A stretch of 64,000 nt of DNA from an uncultured Clostridia bacterium (lineage in GTDB: Bacteria > Bacillota > Clostridia > Christensenellales > Borkfalkiaceae), in contig CAMWME010000001.1 of assembly GCA_947175325.1 (NCBI GenBank), positions 62,001 through 126,000 of the forward strand, in the 5' to 3' direction. Of the stretch, positions 52,851 through 61,956 are shown piece after piece. Positions within the stretch are counted from its first letter, which is position 1. Each line of letters begins with the position of its first letter. The translations under genes and the position numbers were made by a program. Under the pieces are notes generated by a model. It was not told where the DNA came from, did not search any database, and saw only the letters and a program-made list of their open reading frames with translations.

Positions 52851-53588
52851 TTATTCTTCGTCTTCGTCGGGAAGCTCTACGTTATGATAAACCGACTGAA
52901 CGTCGTCAAGCTCTTCAAGCTTATCAAGCATTTTCATAAACGTTTCAAGCTTGTCACCTGCTAAGGTTATATAATTCTGAGGAATCATTTTAATTTCAGC
53001 TTCAAGGAAGGTTACTCCTTTACCCTCGAAATACTTTCTCGCCTCAGACCACTTTTCGGGCGTGGTGTAAACCTCGTAAACGTCGTCCTCAACGGTGTAA
53101 TCGTCGGCTTCGGCTTCAAGGCAATACTCCATCATAGTATCCTCGTCAAGCGCAACCGTTCTCTCGATTACGAAAACACCCTTGTTGTCGAACATATACG
53201 ATACGCAGCCCGTTGCACCCATCTGACCGCCGCACTTGCCCATTGCCGAACGAATGTCGCCCGCCGTTCTGTTTACGTTGTCTGTAAGCGTTTTTATGAT
53301 AACGGCTGAGCCGGCTACGCCGTATCCTTCGTAGGTAAGCTCTTTATAGTCCTTGTCGCCAAGCTCTCCGGCAGCTTTCGCAATAGAGCGCTTAATATTT
53401 TCGTTAGGCATGTTCGCCGCTTTCGCCTTTGCGATAACGTCGGCAAGTTTTGAGTTGGTGTCGGGATTGGGGTTACCCTTTGCAGCAACGGCAAGCTCCC
53501 TACCTATTTTTGTGAACACCGCCGCACGCGCTGCGTCCGTCTTACCTTTTTTAGCTTGTATATTGTGCCATTTTGAATGACCTGACAT
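52851..53588 (-). CDS. yebC: YebC/PmpR family regulatory protein
   Basis: 245 residues, the normal length. It starts MSGHSKWHNIQAKKGKTDAARAAVFTKIGRELAVAAK and continues GGNPDPN-like KGNPNPDTNSKLADVIAKAKAANMPNENIKRSIAKAAGE and GPGGVA-like YEGYGVAGSAVIIKTLTDN. Related proteins act as transcription regulators or, as recently shown for some members, translation factors at proline-rich motifs. It lies 4 bases after the SpoU methyltransferase gene. Confidence 0.95.
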   Translation of the reverse strand: MSGHSKWHNIQAKKGKTDAARAAVFTKIGRELAVAAKGNPNPDTNSKLADVIAKAKAANMPNENIKRSIAKAAGELGDKDYKELTYEGYGVAGSAVIIKTLTDNVNRTAGDIRSAMGKCGGQMGATGCVSYMFDNKGVFVIERTVALDEDTMMEYCLEAEADDYTVEDDVYEVYTTPEKWSEARKYFEGKGVTFLEAEIKMIPQNYITLAGDKLETFMKMLDKLEELDDVQSVYHNVELPDEDEE

Positions 53589-53592
53589 AATT

Positions 53593-54324
53593 TTACCTCT
53601 TTTTATCGTACTTTAACTGATACATCACGATTCCGGCAGACACAGCGGCATTCAAGCTTTCGCAAGTGTCCCGCATAGGTATCTTAACCTTGAATTGCGC
53701 TCCGTCCATAATTCCGTCACTAATTCCGTTGCCCTCGTTACCTATACAAAGACAGAACTTTTCGGGCGGCTTAAACGAGAATATATCCTCACCGTCCATA
53801 TCGGCGCAAATAAGCGGTACTCCGCTAAGTGCTTCAAGAATTTCTTCACGGGTTCCTTGATAAACTTTCACGAAGAAAATTCCGCTCATGCTTGCACGCA
53901 CAGCCTTTGGCGAATACGGGTCGGTACAGTTTATAAGATAAATTTCACCGTATCCCGCCGCGTTAGCCGTACGGATTACCGCGCCCAAATTCCCGGGGTC
54001 TTGCAAGCAGTCTAAAAGAATGCAACTGCCTTCGGGCGGGTTTAAGCCGTTTTGCGGTATTTCCACCACTGCAAGAACGCCTTGCGGCGTTACTTCTGAA
54101 GAAATGCTTTCAAATACGGCTCTACTTACTATAACGGCGTTTTCAAACTCACTTTCAAGCCCTTCAACGCAAATTATATTCAGAATTTTGCACCCGGCGG
54201 CGATACATTCTTTTACGGGTTTTACCCCCTCAACGACGTATTTTCCGCAAAGCCTTCTGTATTTTTTATCCGCAAGCTTAGATATTTCTTTTATTAACGG
54301 ATTAGATTTTGACGTAATTACCAT
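53593..54324 (-). CDS. SpoU family RNA 2'-O-methyltransferase (TrmH/RlmB type)
   Basis: 243 residues. An N-terminal substrate-binding domain (SNPLIKEISKLADKKYRRLCGKYVVEGVKPVKE) precedes the SPOUT fold with LLDCLQDPGNLGAVIRTANAAGYGEIYLINCTDPYSPKAVRASMSGIFFVKVY, CIGNEGNGISD and IPMRDTCESLNAAVSAGIVMYQ, matching the three SpoU motifs. It ribose-methylates rRNA or tRNA; the site is not predictable. It commonly follows rplT in Bacillota. Confidence 0.92.
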   Translation of the reverse strand: MVITSKSNPLIKEISKLADKKYRRLCGKYVVEGVKPVKECIAAGCKILNIICVEGLESEFENAVIVSRAVFESISSEVTPQGVLAVVEIPQNGLNPPEGSCILLDCLQDPGNLGAVIRTANAAGYGEIYLINCTDPYSPKAVRASMSGIFFVKVYQGTREEILEALSGVPLICADMDGEDIFSFKPPEKFCLCIGNEGNGISDGIMDGAQFKVKIPMRDTCESLNAAVSAGIVMYQLKYDKKR

Positions 54325-54332
54325 ATAAAAAA

Positions 54333-54355
54333 TTAAGCCTTAGAATAAGGCTTAA
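54333..54355 (-). terminator. Terminator of the infC-rpmI-rplT operon
   Basis: On the minus strand TTAAGCCTTA-TTC-TAAGGCTTAA followed by TTTTTTATA. Confidence 0.85.
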
Positions 54356-54363
54356 AATTTGAT

Positions 54364-54714
54364 TTATAACGCTGCCTTAGCCTTTGCTGCAAGAGCTGCG
54401 AAAGCAGTTGCATCGTTAACGGCTAATTCCGCAAGCATCTTTCTGTTCAAATTGATGCCCGCAACTTTAAGACCGTGCATAAACTTAGAGTATGACAGTC
54501 CGTTAATTCTTGCCGCCGCATTAATACGCGCAATCCAAAGACTACGCATATCGCGCTTACGGAGTCTTCTGCCGATGTAAGCATAGTTCAAAGACTTCAT
54601 TACCGCTTCACGAGCGATTCTGTAAGACTTTGATTTGTTGCCGAAATAGCCCTTTGAAAGGCGGAATATCTTTCTGCGTTTCTTTAACGCGTTAACAGTT
54701 CTTTTAATACGCAT
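54364..54714 (-). CDS. rplT: Ribosomal protein bL20
   Basis: 116 residues. It starts [50 protein letters not shown] and has the L20 signature [19 protein letters not shown]. It binds 23S rRNA early in 50S assembly and typically autoregulates the operon by binding its mRNA leader. Confidence 0.97.
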   Translation of the reverse strand: MRIKRTVNALKKRRKIFRLSKGYFGNKSKSYRIAREAVMKSLNYAYIGRRLRKRDMRSLWIARINAAARINGLSYSKFMHGLKVAGINLNRKMLAELAVNDATAFAALAAKAKAAL

Positions 54715-54728
54715 TGTGCCTTACCTCC

Positions 54729-54929
54729 TTAACCCTTATAAGGAATCATAGACTTAACGGTTGATTCCTGCGTAGTAGAAACAAGCGTGTTCTGACGCAA
54801 ATTTCTCTTTCTCTTTCTGTTCTTGGTTTCTGCTTTATGGTTCTTGCCGCCGTGGGGTCTTTTAACCTTGCCGGTCGAGGTAAGCCAAAAACGCTTTTTT
54901 GTGCCGCTATGGGATTTCTGCTTGGGCAT
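54729..54929 (-). CDS. rpmI: Ribosomal protein bL35
   Basis: 66 residues from ATG 54929, selected because GGAGG lies 8 bases upstream. It starts MPKQKSHSGTKKRFWLTSTGKVKRPHGGKNHKAETKN, the L35 signature, and is very basic. Middle gene of infC-rpmI-rplT. Confidence 0.96.
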   Translation of the reverse strand: MPKQKSHSGTKKRFWLTSTGKVKRPHGGKNHKAETKNRKRKRNLRQNTLVSTTQESTVKSMIPYKG

Positions 54930-54962
54930 AATTTTATCCTCCAATGATATTTACTTAATTTT

Positions 54963-55481
54963 TTACGATTTTACGGGTGAGAGCATCATTATAATCATTC
55001 TGCCCTCGGTGGAAGGTTTCTTGTCTTGAACGGCCTTTCCGTTAAGCCCTTCGAAGAAGTCCTCCATAACCTTCACGCCTTGATAAGCGCGCGCATTCTC
55101 GCGCCCCTTCATTCTAATGGAAACTTTGACCTTGTTGCCCGCCTCTAAAAATTTAAGGCATTGCTTCGTCTTAACGGCGATATCGCCGACGTCAATAGTC
55201 ATAGAAAGTCTGATTTCCTTTAACTCAACTACCGTTTGGTTCTTTCTGTTTTCCTTTTCGCGCTTGGACTGTTCGTACTTAAATTTGGAATAGTCCATTA
55301 TTTTGCACACGGGGGGAACAGCGTTCGGTGAAATTTTAACAAGGTCAAGCTCTGCTTCGTTTGCAAGCTTCTGTGCTTGGAAGCTTGACATAACGCCAAG
55401 CATCTCACCGTCCGTACCGATAACTCTGACTTCCTTATCGCGGATAGCCTCATTCACGGAATAAAAGTCTTTTATAATCAT
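54963..55481 (-). CDS. infC: Translation initiation factor IF-3
   Basis: 172 residues with the N-domain (YSVNEAIRDKEVRVIGTDGEMLGVMSSFQAQKLANEAELDLVKISPNAVPPVCKIMDYSKFKYEQ) and C-domain (LKEIRLSMTIDVGDIAVKTKQCLKFLEAGNKVKVSIRMKGRENA). It blocks premature 50S joining and checks the start codon. First gene of the operon and downstream of an L20-type leader. Confidence 0.97.
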   Translation of the reverse strand: MIIKDFYSVNEAIRDKEVRVIGTDGEMLGVMSSFQAQKLANEAELDLVKISPNAVPPVCKIMDYSKFKYEQSKREKENRKNQTVVELKEIRLSMTIDVGDIAVKTKQCLKFLEAGNKVKVSIRMKGRENARAYQGVKVMEDFFEGLNGKAVQDKKPSTEGRMIIMMLSPVKS

Positions 55482-55502
55482 TACCTCTCTAAAAAATTTT
55501 CC

Positions 55503-55620
55503 AAAAAAATTCGGGTAGCAAAATGCAACCCGAACTAATGTAAGGCTATACGAGCCTTTAAAAACATTATTGTGCCGAACAAAATTTCCGTACGGCGAAA
55601 GGGTTTGCCTTTGCTTTACG
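55503..55620 (-). promoter_or_regulatory. L20-type leader with attenuator before infC
   Basis: The leader of about 130 bases between the infC promoter and gene ends in a terminator: TTCGGGT-TGCATTTTGCT-ACCCGAA followed by T7 (hairpin 55510-55534). Upstream are helices able to compete with it. This is the arrangement of the known Bacillota L20 leader, in which excess L20 stabilises termination. Confidence 0.7.
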
Positions 55621-55625
55621 GTAAT

Positions 55626-55654
55626 ATAATATCAGCATTTTTAGATATTGTCAA
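55626..55654 (-). promoter_or_regulatory. infC operon promoter
   Basis: On the minus strand: perfect -35 TTGACA (55649-55654), 17-base spacer and -10 TATTAT (55626-55631). Confidence 0.82.
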
Positions 55655-55664
55655 ATATTTTGAC

Positions 55665-57620
55665 TTAGAAAATAACTTTTTCCTTGTCTTCTTTGACTAC
55701 TTTTTCAAGGAATGCGTCAAGCGTAACGGTTTCTTTTTCTTCAACACCGCGCTTGTTTACGTTGACCGTGCCTTCCTCTGCTTCTTTGTCGCCCACTACG
55801 AGAACGTAAGGCACTTTGTCCATCTTCGCCTCGCGAATCTTATAGCCTATTTTTTCGTTGCGCTCATCTACCTCGCACCTTATGCCGGCATAGGTAAGCT
55901 TATCGCAAACTTTTTCTGCGTATGCAAGCGTTCTGTCGGTAATAGGTAAAATCTTAACTTGCGTGGGGCACATCCAAAGCGGGAACGCACCGGCGTATTT
56001 TTCAATGAGGAGCGCAAGCGTTCTCTCATAACAGCCTATCGAACTGCGGTGAATTACGTAAGGCGTCTGCTTTGAGCCGTCCACGTCGACGTACTGCATA
56101 TCGAAGCTGTGTCCGGCTGCAAAGTCGATTTGAATGGTTATAAGCGTATCCTCTTTGCCGTAAACGTTTTTAGCTTGTATATCAAGCTTCGGCCCGTAGA
56201 ACGCCGCCTCGTCGTCCGCCTCAACGTAATCGAGCTTTAAATCGTCAAGAATGACTTTCATCATTGCTTCGGTCTTGTTCCAAGCCTCGTCGTCGTCAAT
56301 ATACTTATCGGACTTAGACTTGCCGCGCTTTGAGAAACGGAAAGTTACGTCGTTTCTCATTCCCAATGCATCTAGGAAATGATAAGACAAATCAAGGCAG
56401 CGCTTAAACTCGTCTTCAATCTGCTCTTTGGTGCAGATAATGTGTCCGTCAGAAAGCGTAAACTGGCGAATTCTGATAAGTCCGTGCATTTCGCCCGAAG
56501 CCTCGTTTCTGAATTCGGTTGCCGTTTCGGAATAGCGGCAAGGCAAATCACGGTATGATTTTAAACCGTTTTTGTAAATCTGATATTGGAACGGACAAGT
56601 CATGGGACGGAGAGCCATAATTTCTTCTCCCTTTGGCGACTCGCCGTTTTTATCAACCTCGCCTAAAATGAACATTTTATCGCGGTAATGGTCCCAGTGA
56701 CCCGAAATTTTGTAAAGGTCGGACTTTGCCATATTAGGGGTTTTGGTAATCATAAATCCGCGCTTTGCTTCTTCGTCTTCGACGAAGCGCGTTAAAATTT
56801 GCAATATTTTGGCACCCTTAGGCATAAGAATGGGCAAGCCTTGACCTACGACGTCGCTGGTCATAAATATGCCTAAATCGCGCCCTAACTTGTTGTGGTC
56901 GCGCTTTTTTGCTTCTTCTACGGCTACGAGATATTCTTCAAGCTGTGCCTTCTTCTCAAAGGCCGTGCCGTATATGCGGGTAAGCATCTTGTTCTTCTCG
57001 TTACCGCGCCAATACGCACCGGTAAGCGAAGTAAGCTTAAACGCCTTGATTTTGCCCGTATTGGGAAGGTGAGGTCCTCTGCACAAATCGGTAAAGGAAC
57101 CTTGTTTATAGAAAGAAATTACTGCGTCTTGCGGTAAATCTTTAATGAGCTCTTCCTTGTACTTTTCCTTATACTTGTGCATGAGCTGCAAGGCTTCTTC
57201 TCTGGGAAGCTCGAAACGCTCAATACTCGTCTTAGAATCAATAATTTTCTGCATTTCGCTCTCGATTTTTGCAAAATCGTCTTGCGTAATGGGCGTGTTG
57301 AAATCAATATCGTAATAGAAGCCGTTTTCGATTACGGGACCTATTGCAAGCTTGCAAGTGGGATAAATGTTTTTAATAGCTTGTGCAAGCACGTGTGCAC
57401 AAGTGTGGCGGTAAACTTCCAACCCTTCCTTGTCTTTAAGGGTTAATATTTCAAGCTCGTCGCCGTCGTTTAAAATATGCGATAAATCGCAAAACTCTCC
57501 GTTAACCTTTGCCGCAACTGCCGCACGTGCAAGTCCTTCACTTATTACGCTTGCCGCATTTAAACAGCTCGCACCCTCTTGAACCTCTAACTTGTCCCCG
57601 TTCTTTAATACGATATTCAT
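55665..57620 (-). CDS. thrS: Threonyl-tRNA synthetase ThrS
   Basis: 651 residues from ATG 57620 (GGAGGG 4 bases upstream). Domains in order: TGS (about 1-62), editing domain (HTCAHVLAQAIKNIYP ... with SLTGAYWRGNEKNKMLTRIYGTAF), class II catalytic core with MTCPFQYQIYKNGLKSYRDLPCRYSE, HGLIRIRQFTLSDGHI and QTPYVIHRSSIGCYERTLALLIE, and a C-terminal anticodon domain. It charges tRNA-Thr; a tRNA-Thr gene lies at 42.6 kb. It is controlled by a T-box leader. Confidence 0.97.
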   Translation of the reverse strand: MNIVLKNGDKLEVQEGASCLNAASVISEGLARAAVAAKVNGEFCDLSHILNDGDELEILTLKDKEGLEVYRHTCAHVLAQAIKNIYPTCKLAIGPVIENGFYYDIDFNTPITQDDFAKIESEMQKIIDSKTSIERFELPREEALQLMHKYKEKYKEELIKDLPQDAVISFYKQGSFTDLCRGPHLPNTGKIKAFKLTSLTGAYWRGNEKNKMLTRIYGTAFEKKAQLEEYLVAVEEAKKRDHNKLGRDLGIFMTSDVVGQGLPILMPKGAKILQILTRFVEDEEAKRGFMITKTPNMAKSDLYKISGHWDHYRDKMFILGEVDKNGESPKGEEIMALRPMTCPFQYQIYKNGLKSYRDLPCRYSETATEFRNEASGEMHGLIRIRQFTLSDGHIICTKEQIEDEFKRCLDLSYHFLDALGMRNDVTFRFSKRGKSKSDKYIDDDEAWNKTEAMMKVILDDLKLDYVEADDEAAFYGPKLDIQAKNVYGKEDTLITIQIDFAAGHSFDMQYVDVDGSKQTPYVIHRSSIGCYERTLALLIEKYAGAFPLWMCPTQVKILPITDRTLAYAEKVCDKLTYAGIRCEVDERNEKIGYKIREAKMDKVPYVLVVGDKEAEEGTVNVNKRGVEEKETVTLDAFLEKVVKEDKEKVIF

Positions 57621-57633
57621 AGTTCCCTCCAAA

Positions 57634-57845
57634 AAAATAAATCCTTAAACGAAAAATAAACTTCGTTTAAGGACGCAATTAATCGAATGCGCGGTTCCAC
57701 CTTAATTGTTTTTGCCATATGCAAAAACCGCTCTTTAACACTTGAATTAATAAAAGTGGTTTCCCTTATCTTCGAAAATTATGCGGCTCTCAGCGCCCCG
57801 CACTCTCTGTGAATTCCCTCGGCGGTACTTGTCTTTTTTCAAGTA
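57634..57845 (-). promoter_or_regulatory. T-box riboswitch leader of thrS
   Basis: On the minus strand the leader contains Stem I elements (AGAGAGTGCGGG ... GCTGAGAGC), a candidate specifier ACC (57758-57760, in GAAACCAC), the T-box sequence AAGGTGGAACCGCG (57690-57703) and a terminator CCTTAAACGAA/TTCGTTTAAGG (57643-57672) followed by an AT-rich T-run. Uncharged tRNA-Thr binding would favour the antiterminator and switch on thrS. Confidence 0.92.
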
Positions 57846-57850
57846 CTGTT

Positions 57851-57879
57851 ATTTTAGTACAATAAAACTCTTTTGTCAA
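57851..57879 (-). promoter_or_regulatory. thrS T-box promoter
   Basis: On the minus strand: perfect -35 TTGACA (57874-57879), 17-base spacer and -10 TAAAAT (57851-57856). Confidence 0.88.
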
Positions 57880-57899
57880 CGCTTTTCATTTAAAAATAT

Positions 57900-57928
57900 T
57901 TGCCATTTTTCCCGCGTTTGGTTATAAT
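57900..57928 (+). promoter_or_regulatory. leuS promoter
   Basis: -35 TTGCCA (57900-57905), 17-base spacer and perfect -10 TATAAT (57923-57928). It is divergent from the thrS promoter, with 20 bases between the two -35 boxes. Confidence 0.82.
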
Positions 57929-57954
57929 TGTAAGAAAAACGACTGAGGCAAGCT

Positions 57955-60363
57955 ATGGCTTATACCGATTTTAACAAAGTTGAAAAGAAATGGATAAAGT
58001 ACTGGGACGATAACAAAACCTTCCACACCGACCTACACGACTTTTCAAAACCCAAATATTACGTTTTGGATATGTTCCCCTATCCTTCGGGTGCGGGGCT
58101 TCACGTGGGTCACCCCGAGGGTTACACGGCAACGGATATCCTTGCAAGAATGAAAAGAATGCAAGGCTACAACGTTCTTCACCCCATGGGCTTTGACAGT
58201 TTCGGCTTGCCCGCGGAGCAATACGCGATAAAAACGGGCAATAATCCCGCCACTTTTACGCAGAAAAATATAGAAAATTTCATTAAACAGCTTAAAATGC
58301 TCGGGTTATCCTACGACTGGGACCAGACTATTTCTACTTGCGACCCCTCCTATTATAAGTGGACGCAGTGGATTTTTAAACAGCTTTTAGAGGCTGGTTT
58401 AGCCCGCTACGTGGAAACGCCCGTAAACTGGTGCGAAGAACTCGGCACGGTACTTGCCAACGATGAAATCGTTGACGGCAAATCAGAGCGCGGAGGCTAC
58501 CCCGTCGTTCGCAAGAATATGAAGCAATGGGTTATAGACATAAACAAGTACGCCGAACGCCTTTTGGAGGGCTTAGACGAAATTGACTGGCCCGAAGCGT
58601 CAAAGACTGCACAAAGAAATTGGATAGGTAAATCCGTAGGCGCAAAAGTCGATTGCAAAGTTGACGGCACGAACAAGCAGTTCACGGTATTTACAACCCG
58701 TTGCGATACCCTTTTCGGCGCGACGTATTGCGTGCTTGCGCCCGAACATAAGCTGGTTGACGAGATTACTACCCCCGACAACAAAGCAGCTATAGAGGCT
58801 TATAAGAAGGTTTGTGCAAGCAAATCCGATATGGAAAGAACCGAACTCAACAAGGAAAAGACGGGCGCGTTCACGGGTGCATACGCAATAAATCCCGCAA
58901 ACGGCAATAAAATCCCCGTATTTATTTCGGACTACGTCCTTACCTCTTACGGCACGGGCGCGATTATGGCAGTACCCGCGCACGACACGCGCGACTACGA
59001 GTTTGCAAAGAAATTCAACATACCCGTAATTCCCGTTCTCGAAGGCGGCAATATCGAAAAAGAAGCCTTTACCGGCGACGGCAAGCATATCAATTCCGAC
59101 TTCTTGAACGGTTTAAACAAACAGCAAGCAGTTGACAAAATGGCGGCTTGGCTTGAAGAAAAGGGCTGCGGCAAGAAGGCCACGACCTATAAACTGCGCG
59201 AATGGATTTTTGCACGCCAAAGATATTGGGGCGAACCCCTTCCCGTCGTTCACCTTGAAGACGGCGAGGTTGCCATTCTTGACGATAGCGACCTTCCCCT
59301 CGTTCTTCCCGAAATGAAGGATTACAAGGCACACGGCGGCAACGCCCCCCTTGAAAACGCAAAAGAATGGGTTAATATCAATTATAAAGGCTCAAAGGGC
59401 AAGCGTGAAACCACGACTATGCCCGGTTCTGCCGGTTCAAGCTGGTACTTTTTAAGGTACTGCGACCCCCACAACGACAAAGAATTTGCCAACTACGATT
59501 TAATGAAATACTGGCTCCCCGTAGATTTCTATATGGGCGGCAAGGAACATTTGGTCGGGCACTTGCTCTATTCGAGGTTTTGGAACAACTTCCTCTTTGA
59601 TAAGGGACTCGTACCGCACAAGGAGCCTTTCAAAAAGCTGTATCACCAAGGGCTTATATTGGGCGAGGACGGCAACAAAATGTCAAAATCGCTCGGTAAC
59701 GTAATTAATCCCGACGATATCGTGCGCGATTACGGTGCGGACGTACTCAGAATGTACGAAATGTTTATGGGTCCCGTTGCAGACAGCAAGCCTTGGTCAA
59801 CCGCAAATATCGAGGGCGTGAAAAAGTTCATTGACAGAATTCACAGACTTTACTGCGAGCTTGAAGTAATCACCGCCGCGCCCAACAAAAATCTTGAAAA
59901 GATTTATCATCAAACGGCTAAAAAGGTTACCGAGGATTACGAGGCTATGAAAATCAACACTGCAATTTCGCAGATGATGATTTTCGTAAACGCAATTTAC
60001 AAGGAAATATCGGACGGAAACAACTTCCCGTTGGAGTATGCCGAAGGGCTTATAAAGCTGTTAAATCCCATTATCCCCTTCATAACCGAAGAGATTTGGA
60101 CTACGGTTTTAGGTCATAAAGGCACCATTGCATACGAGCCTTGGGTTAAATTTGACCCCGCAAAGTGCGGTGAAGACAGCATCGAATACGCCGTTCAAGT
60201 TAACAGCAAGATAAAAACCAAAATCACCGTTCCCGCAGATATGCCCGCTGACGAAATCGAAAAGCTTGTAAAAGAAAATTCCGATATTGCTCCTCTTATC
60301 GACGGCAAACAGATTAAGAAGTTTATCTTGGTTCCCAAAAGATTAATAAACATTATTATATAA
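57955..60363 (+). CDS. leuS: Leucyl-tRNA synthetase LeuS
   Basis: 802 residues, bacterial LeuRS length. Class I motifs are HIGH-type ([21 protein letters not shown]) and KMSKS ([14 protein letters not shown]). The CP1 editing domain contains [20 protein letters not shown] and [20 protein letters not shown], and [11 protein letters not shown] marks the leucine-specific region. GAGG precedes ATG. It is the only long plus-strand gene in the right-hand minus-strand block, and its plus strand is strongly C-rich over G. Confidence 0.97.
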   Translation: MAYTDFNKVEKKWIKYWDDNKTFHTDLHDFSKPKYYVLDMFPYPSGAGLHVGHPEGYTATDILARMKRMQGYNVLHPMGFDSFGLPAEQYAIKTGNNPATFTQKNIENFIKQLKMLGLSYDWDQTISTCDPSYYKWTQWIFKQLLEAGLARYVETPVNWCEELGTVLANDEIVDGKSERGGYPVVRKNMKQWVIDINKYAERLLEGLDEIDWPEASKTAQRNWIGKSVGAKVDCKVDGTNKQFTVFTTRCDTLFGATYCVLAPEHKLVDEITTPDNKAAIEAYKKVCASKSDMERTELNKEKTGAFTGAYAINPANGNKIPVFISDYVLTSYGTGAIMAVPAHDTRDYEFAKKFNIPVIPVLEGGNIEKEAFTGDGKHINSDFLNGLNKQQAVDKMAAWLEEKGCGKKATTYKLREWIFARQRYWGEPLPVVHLEDGEVAILDDSDLPLVLPEMKDYKAHGGNAPLENAKEWVNINYKGSKGKRETTTMPGSAGSSWYFLRYCDPHNDKEFANYDLMKYWLPVDFYMGGKEHLVGHLLYSRFWNNFLFDKGLVPHKEPFKKLYHQGLILGEDGNKMSKSLGNVINPDDIVRDYGADVLRMYEMFMGPVADSKPWSTANIEGVKKFIDRIHRLYCELEVITAAPNKNLEKIYHQTAKKVTEDYEAMKINTAISQMMIFVNAIYKEISDGNNFPLEYAEGLIKLLNPIIPFITEEIWTTVLGHKGTIAYEPWVKFDPAKCGEDSIEYAVQVNSKIKTKITVPADMPADEIEKLVKENSDIAPLIDGKQIKKFILVPKRLINIII

Positions 60364-60365
60364 TC

Positions 60366-60398
60366 AAAAAGCGTCTACTTCAAAGTAGACGCTTTTTT
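60366..60398. terminator. Bidirectional terminator between leuS and the XRE gene
   Basis: AAAAAGCGTCTAC-TTCAAA-GTAGACGCTTTTTT. T-runs occur on both strands. Confidence 0.93.
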
Positions 60399-60411
60399 GT
60401 TTTGAAATTGA

Positions 60412-61482
60412 TTATGCTTTTTTGTCTTTAACCGATTTGATTACTACACTCGGGATAAAAGTAATTACCGAGCCGAACATTGCAACCAACGCCATCAAAA
60501 TCGTCGTAGCAATAAATAAAAGCACGGATAAGAAGCCGAGAAGAATTTTCGTGATAATCATCCAAAGAATGGAATCGACCGTAAGCGAGAAAATAAAGCC
60601 GGGCAATTTGAAGGTGAAGCCACCCATTGTAAATATGGCTTTTACCACACCACCCCACATAAACTGACTTACGAAAGTAAACGATGCAATAGTGCCTATC
60701 GCAAGCAAAATGAGGAAATAAGAATTTTGATTAAGCGAGAAATAAAGTACAAGGAACAATGCAATATTGATTGCCGAGAACACTCCCGCAACTATGAACG
60801 AAAGATTACGGGTATAACCTTCAGTATCGTCGTCTTTGTCCCTAATTTCGTTTATTAAATCAAAGAAAGCGTGAACAATTGCAAACAACGCAAGCGGACA
60901 AATCAACAATAAAGTCCCGCAAAATGAATACTCTTCCGTCTTATCAGTAAAAGTTATTAAGCTTTTAGTCGAAAAGGTATATATCAATAAGCCTATGTAA
61001 CCGGCCAGCGCAAAGATAAGGCTTATTATAAGCTGCGCGTCCATTCCTCTTCCAAGCTGTTCCTTACGGGCACGTTCAGCCCAATAATTTTTTTCACGCG
61101 TTTTTGCTTCGTTTGCTTGCTGTATCTCACGCTTACGAATTTCGTCACAGCTTTTGCAAAGTATTTTAGGTGAAGCAACGTATTCGTCGCTGTCTTTAAG
61201 CATTTTACCGCACCTAGTGCAAGTACCTATGTAATTCGTAGTAGGAGCTGGAGCCACTGTCTCGGGTTGCTTTTGCTCGGTTACCTCCCCGTCCTCTTCA
61301 AAATAGCTTAAAGGCACTTGAAATACCTTTGCCATCTGCGACATAGTAGTAAAATCTGGCAAGGATTCGTCGCGTTCCCACTTGGAAACGGCTTGATAAG
61401 TTACGTTCAGAATCTTACCCAGCTCTTCCTGAGTCATACCTTTTGATTTTCTTAGATGTGAAATTTTTTCACCGTACGTCAT
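60412..61482 (-). CDS. XRE-family HTH protein with zinc ribbon and membrane domain
   Basis: 356 residues in three parts. Residues 1-60 are an XRE helix-turn-helix (GEKISHLRKSKGMTQEELGKILNVTYQAVSKWERDESLPD). Residues about 84-118 are a zinc-ribbon with CTRCGK and CKSCDE. Residues about 145-350 hold four or five hydrophobic helices. The layout suggests a membrane-tethered regulator, a common but uncharacterised type in Clostridia. It stands alone with a terminator after it. I see no obvious target operator. Confidence 0.8.
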   Translation of the reverse strand: MTYGEKISHLRKSKGMTQEELGKILNVTYQAVSKWERDESLPDFTTMSQMAKVFQVPLSYFEEDGEVTEQKQPETVAPAPTTNYIGTCTRCGKMLKDSDEYVASPKILCKSCDEIRKREIQQANEAKTREKNYWAERARKEQLGRGMDAQLIISLIFALAGYIGLLIYTFSTKSLITFTDKTEEYSFCGTLLLICPLALFAIVHAFFDLINEIRDKDDDTEGYTRNLSFIVAGVFSAINIALFLVLYFSLNQNSYFLILLAIGTIASFTFVSQFMWGGVVKAIFTMGGFTFKLPGFIFSLTVDSILWMIITKILLGFLSVLLFIATTILMALVAMFGSVITFIPSVVIKSVKDKKA

Positions 61483-61631
61483 CGCGCTTTTTACCTCGTT
61501 GTAATGTATACCTATATTTTACAGAAAATTGATTATAACTTCAATAATTTCTTCTCAACCGTTAGTAGAATTTTTGTCTTTCTACTTGAAATAGGCGTCA
61601 TTCTGTTCATTTTTTACCAAAAAAGATTAAG
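61483..61631. other. Intergenic region with no clear feature
   Basis: This AT-rich stretch lies upstream of the XRE gene. I see no RNA gene, no ORF and no convincing promoter in it. Confidence 0.5.
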
Positions 61632-61632
61632 A

Positions 61633-61666
61633 AAAGCCCCGCGCGTATATTTCGCACGGGGCTTTA
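61633..61666 (-). terminator. Terminator of acpP
   Basis: On the minus strand AAAGCCCCG(T)GCG-AAATATA-CGC(G)CGGGGCTTTTC. A near-perfect stem with one mismatch. Confidence 0.82.
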
Positions 61667-61676
61667 AAATTGCTAA

Positions 61677-61898
61677 TTAAAGCGATTCCAAAGTTTTAAC
61701 TACGTCGCCTACGGTTTTAAGCTCGGCAACCTTTTCTTCGGGAATGGTTTTGCCGGTATTGTCCTCAAGCGCCATTAAAAGCTCAACTACGTCCAAAGAG
61801 TCAGCACCCAAATCTTTTATAATTTCACTGTCTTCGGTGATTTTGGAAACGTCGATATTAAGCTGTTCGGAAAGCAATTTTGCTACTTCTTCAAACAT
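61677..61898 (-). CDS. acpP: Acyl carrier protein
   Basis: 73 residues, strongly acidic. The phosphopantetheine attachment is Ser34 in DLGADSLDVVELLMALED. It starts MFEEVAKLLSEQLNID after GGAGGAC. It carries acyl chains in fatty-acid synthesis. It stands alone rather than in a fab operon. Confidence 0.96.
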   Translation of the reverse strand: MFEEVAKLLSEQLNIDVSKITEDSEIIKDLGADSLDVVELLMALEDNTGKTIPEEKVAELKTVGDVVKTLESL

Positions 61899-61924
61899 TT
61901 ATAAGTCCTCCTATTACTGTAAAA

Positions 61925-61953
61925 ATTTTACTATATTTATCGTGTTATGTCAA
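61925..61953 (-). promoter_or_regulatory. acpP promoter
   Basis: On the minus strand: -35 TTGACA (61948-61953), 17-base spacer and -10 TAAAAT (61925-61930). It lies just beyond the tex stop codon. Confidence 0.85.
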
Positions 61954-61956
61954 GCA

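Noticed and set aside
53583-53600. TGACATAATTTT near the yebC start resembling the repeat end
   Set aside because: It is the reverse complement of the yebC start codon and upstream bases, with no dyad and no AGTACT.
61336-61366. Possible further copy of the dispersed palindrome in the XRE gene (GACATAGTAGTAAAATCTGGCAA)
   Set aside because: Only part of the dyad is present and the encoded TTMSQMAKVF segment is normal for an XRE domain, so similarity is likely chance.
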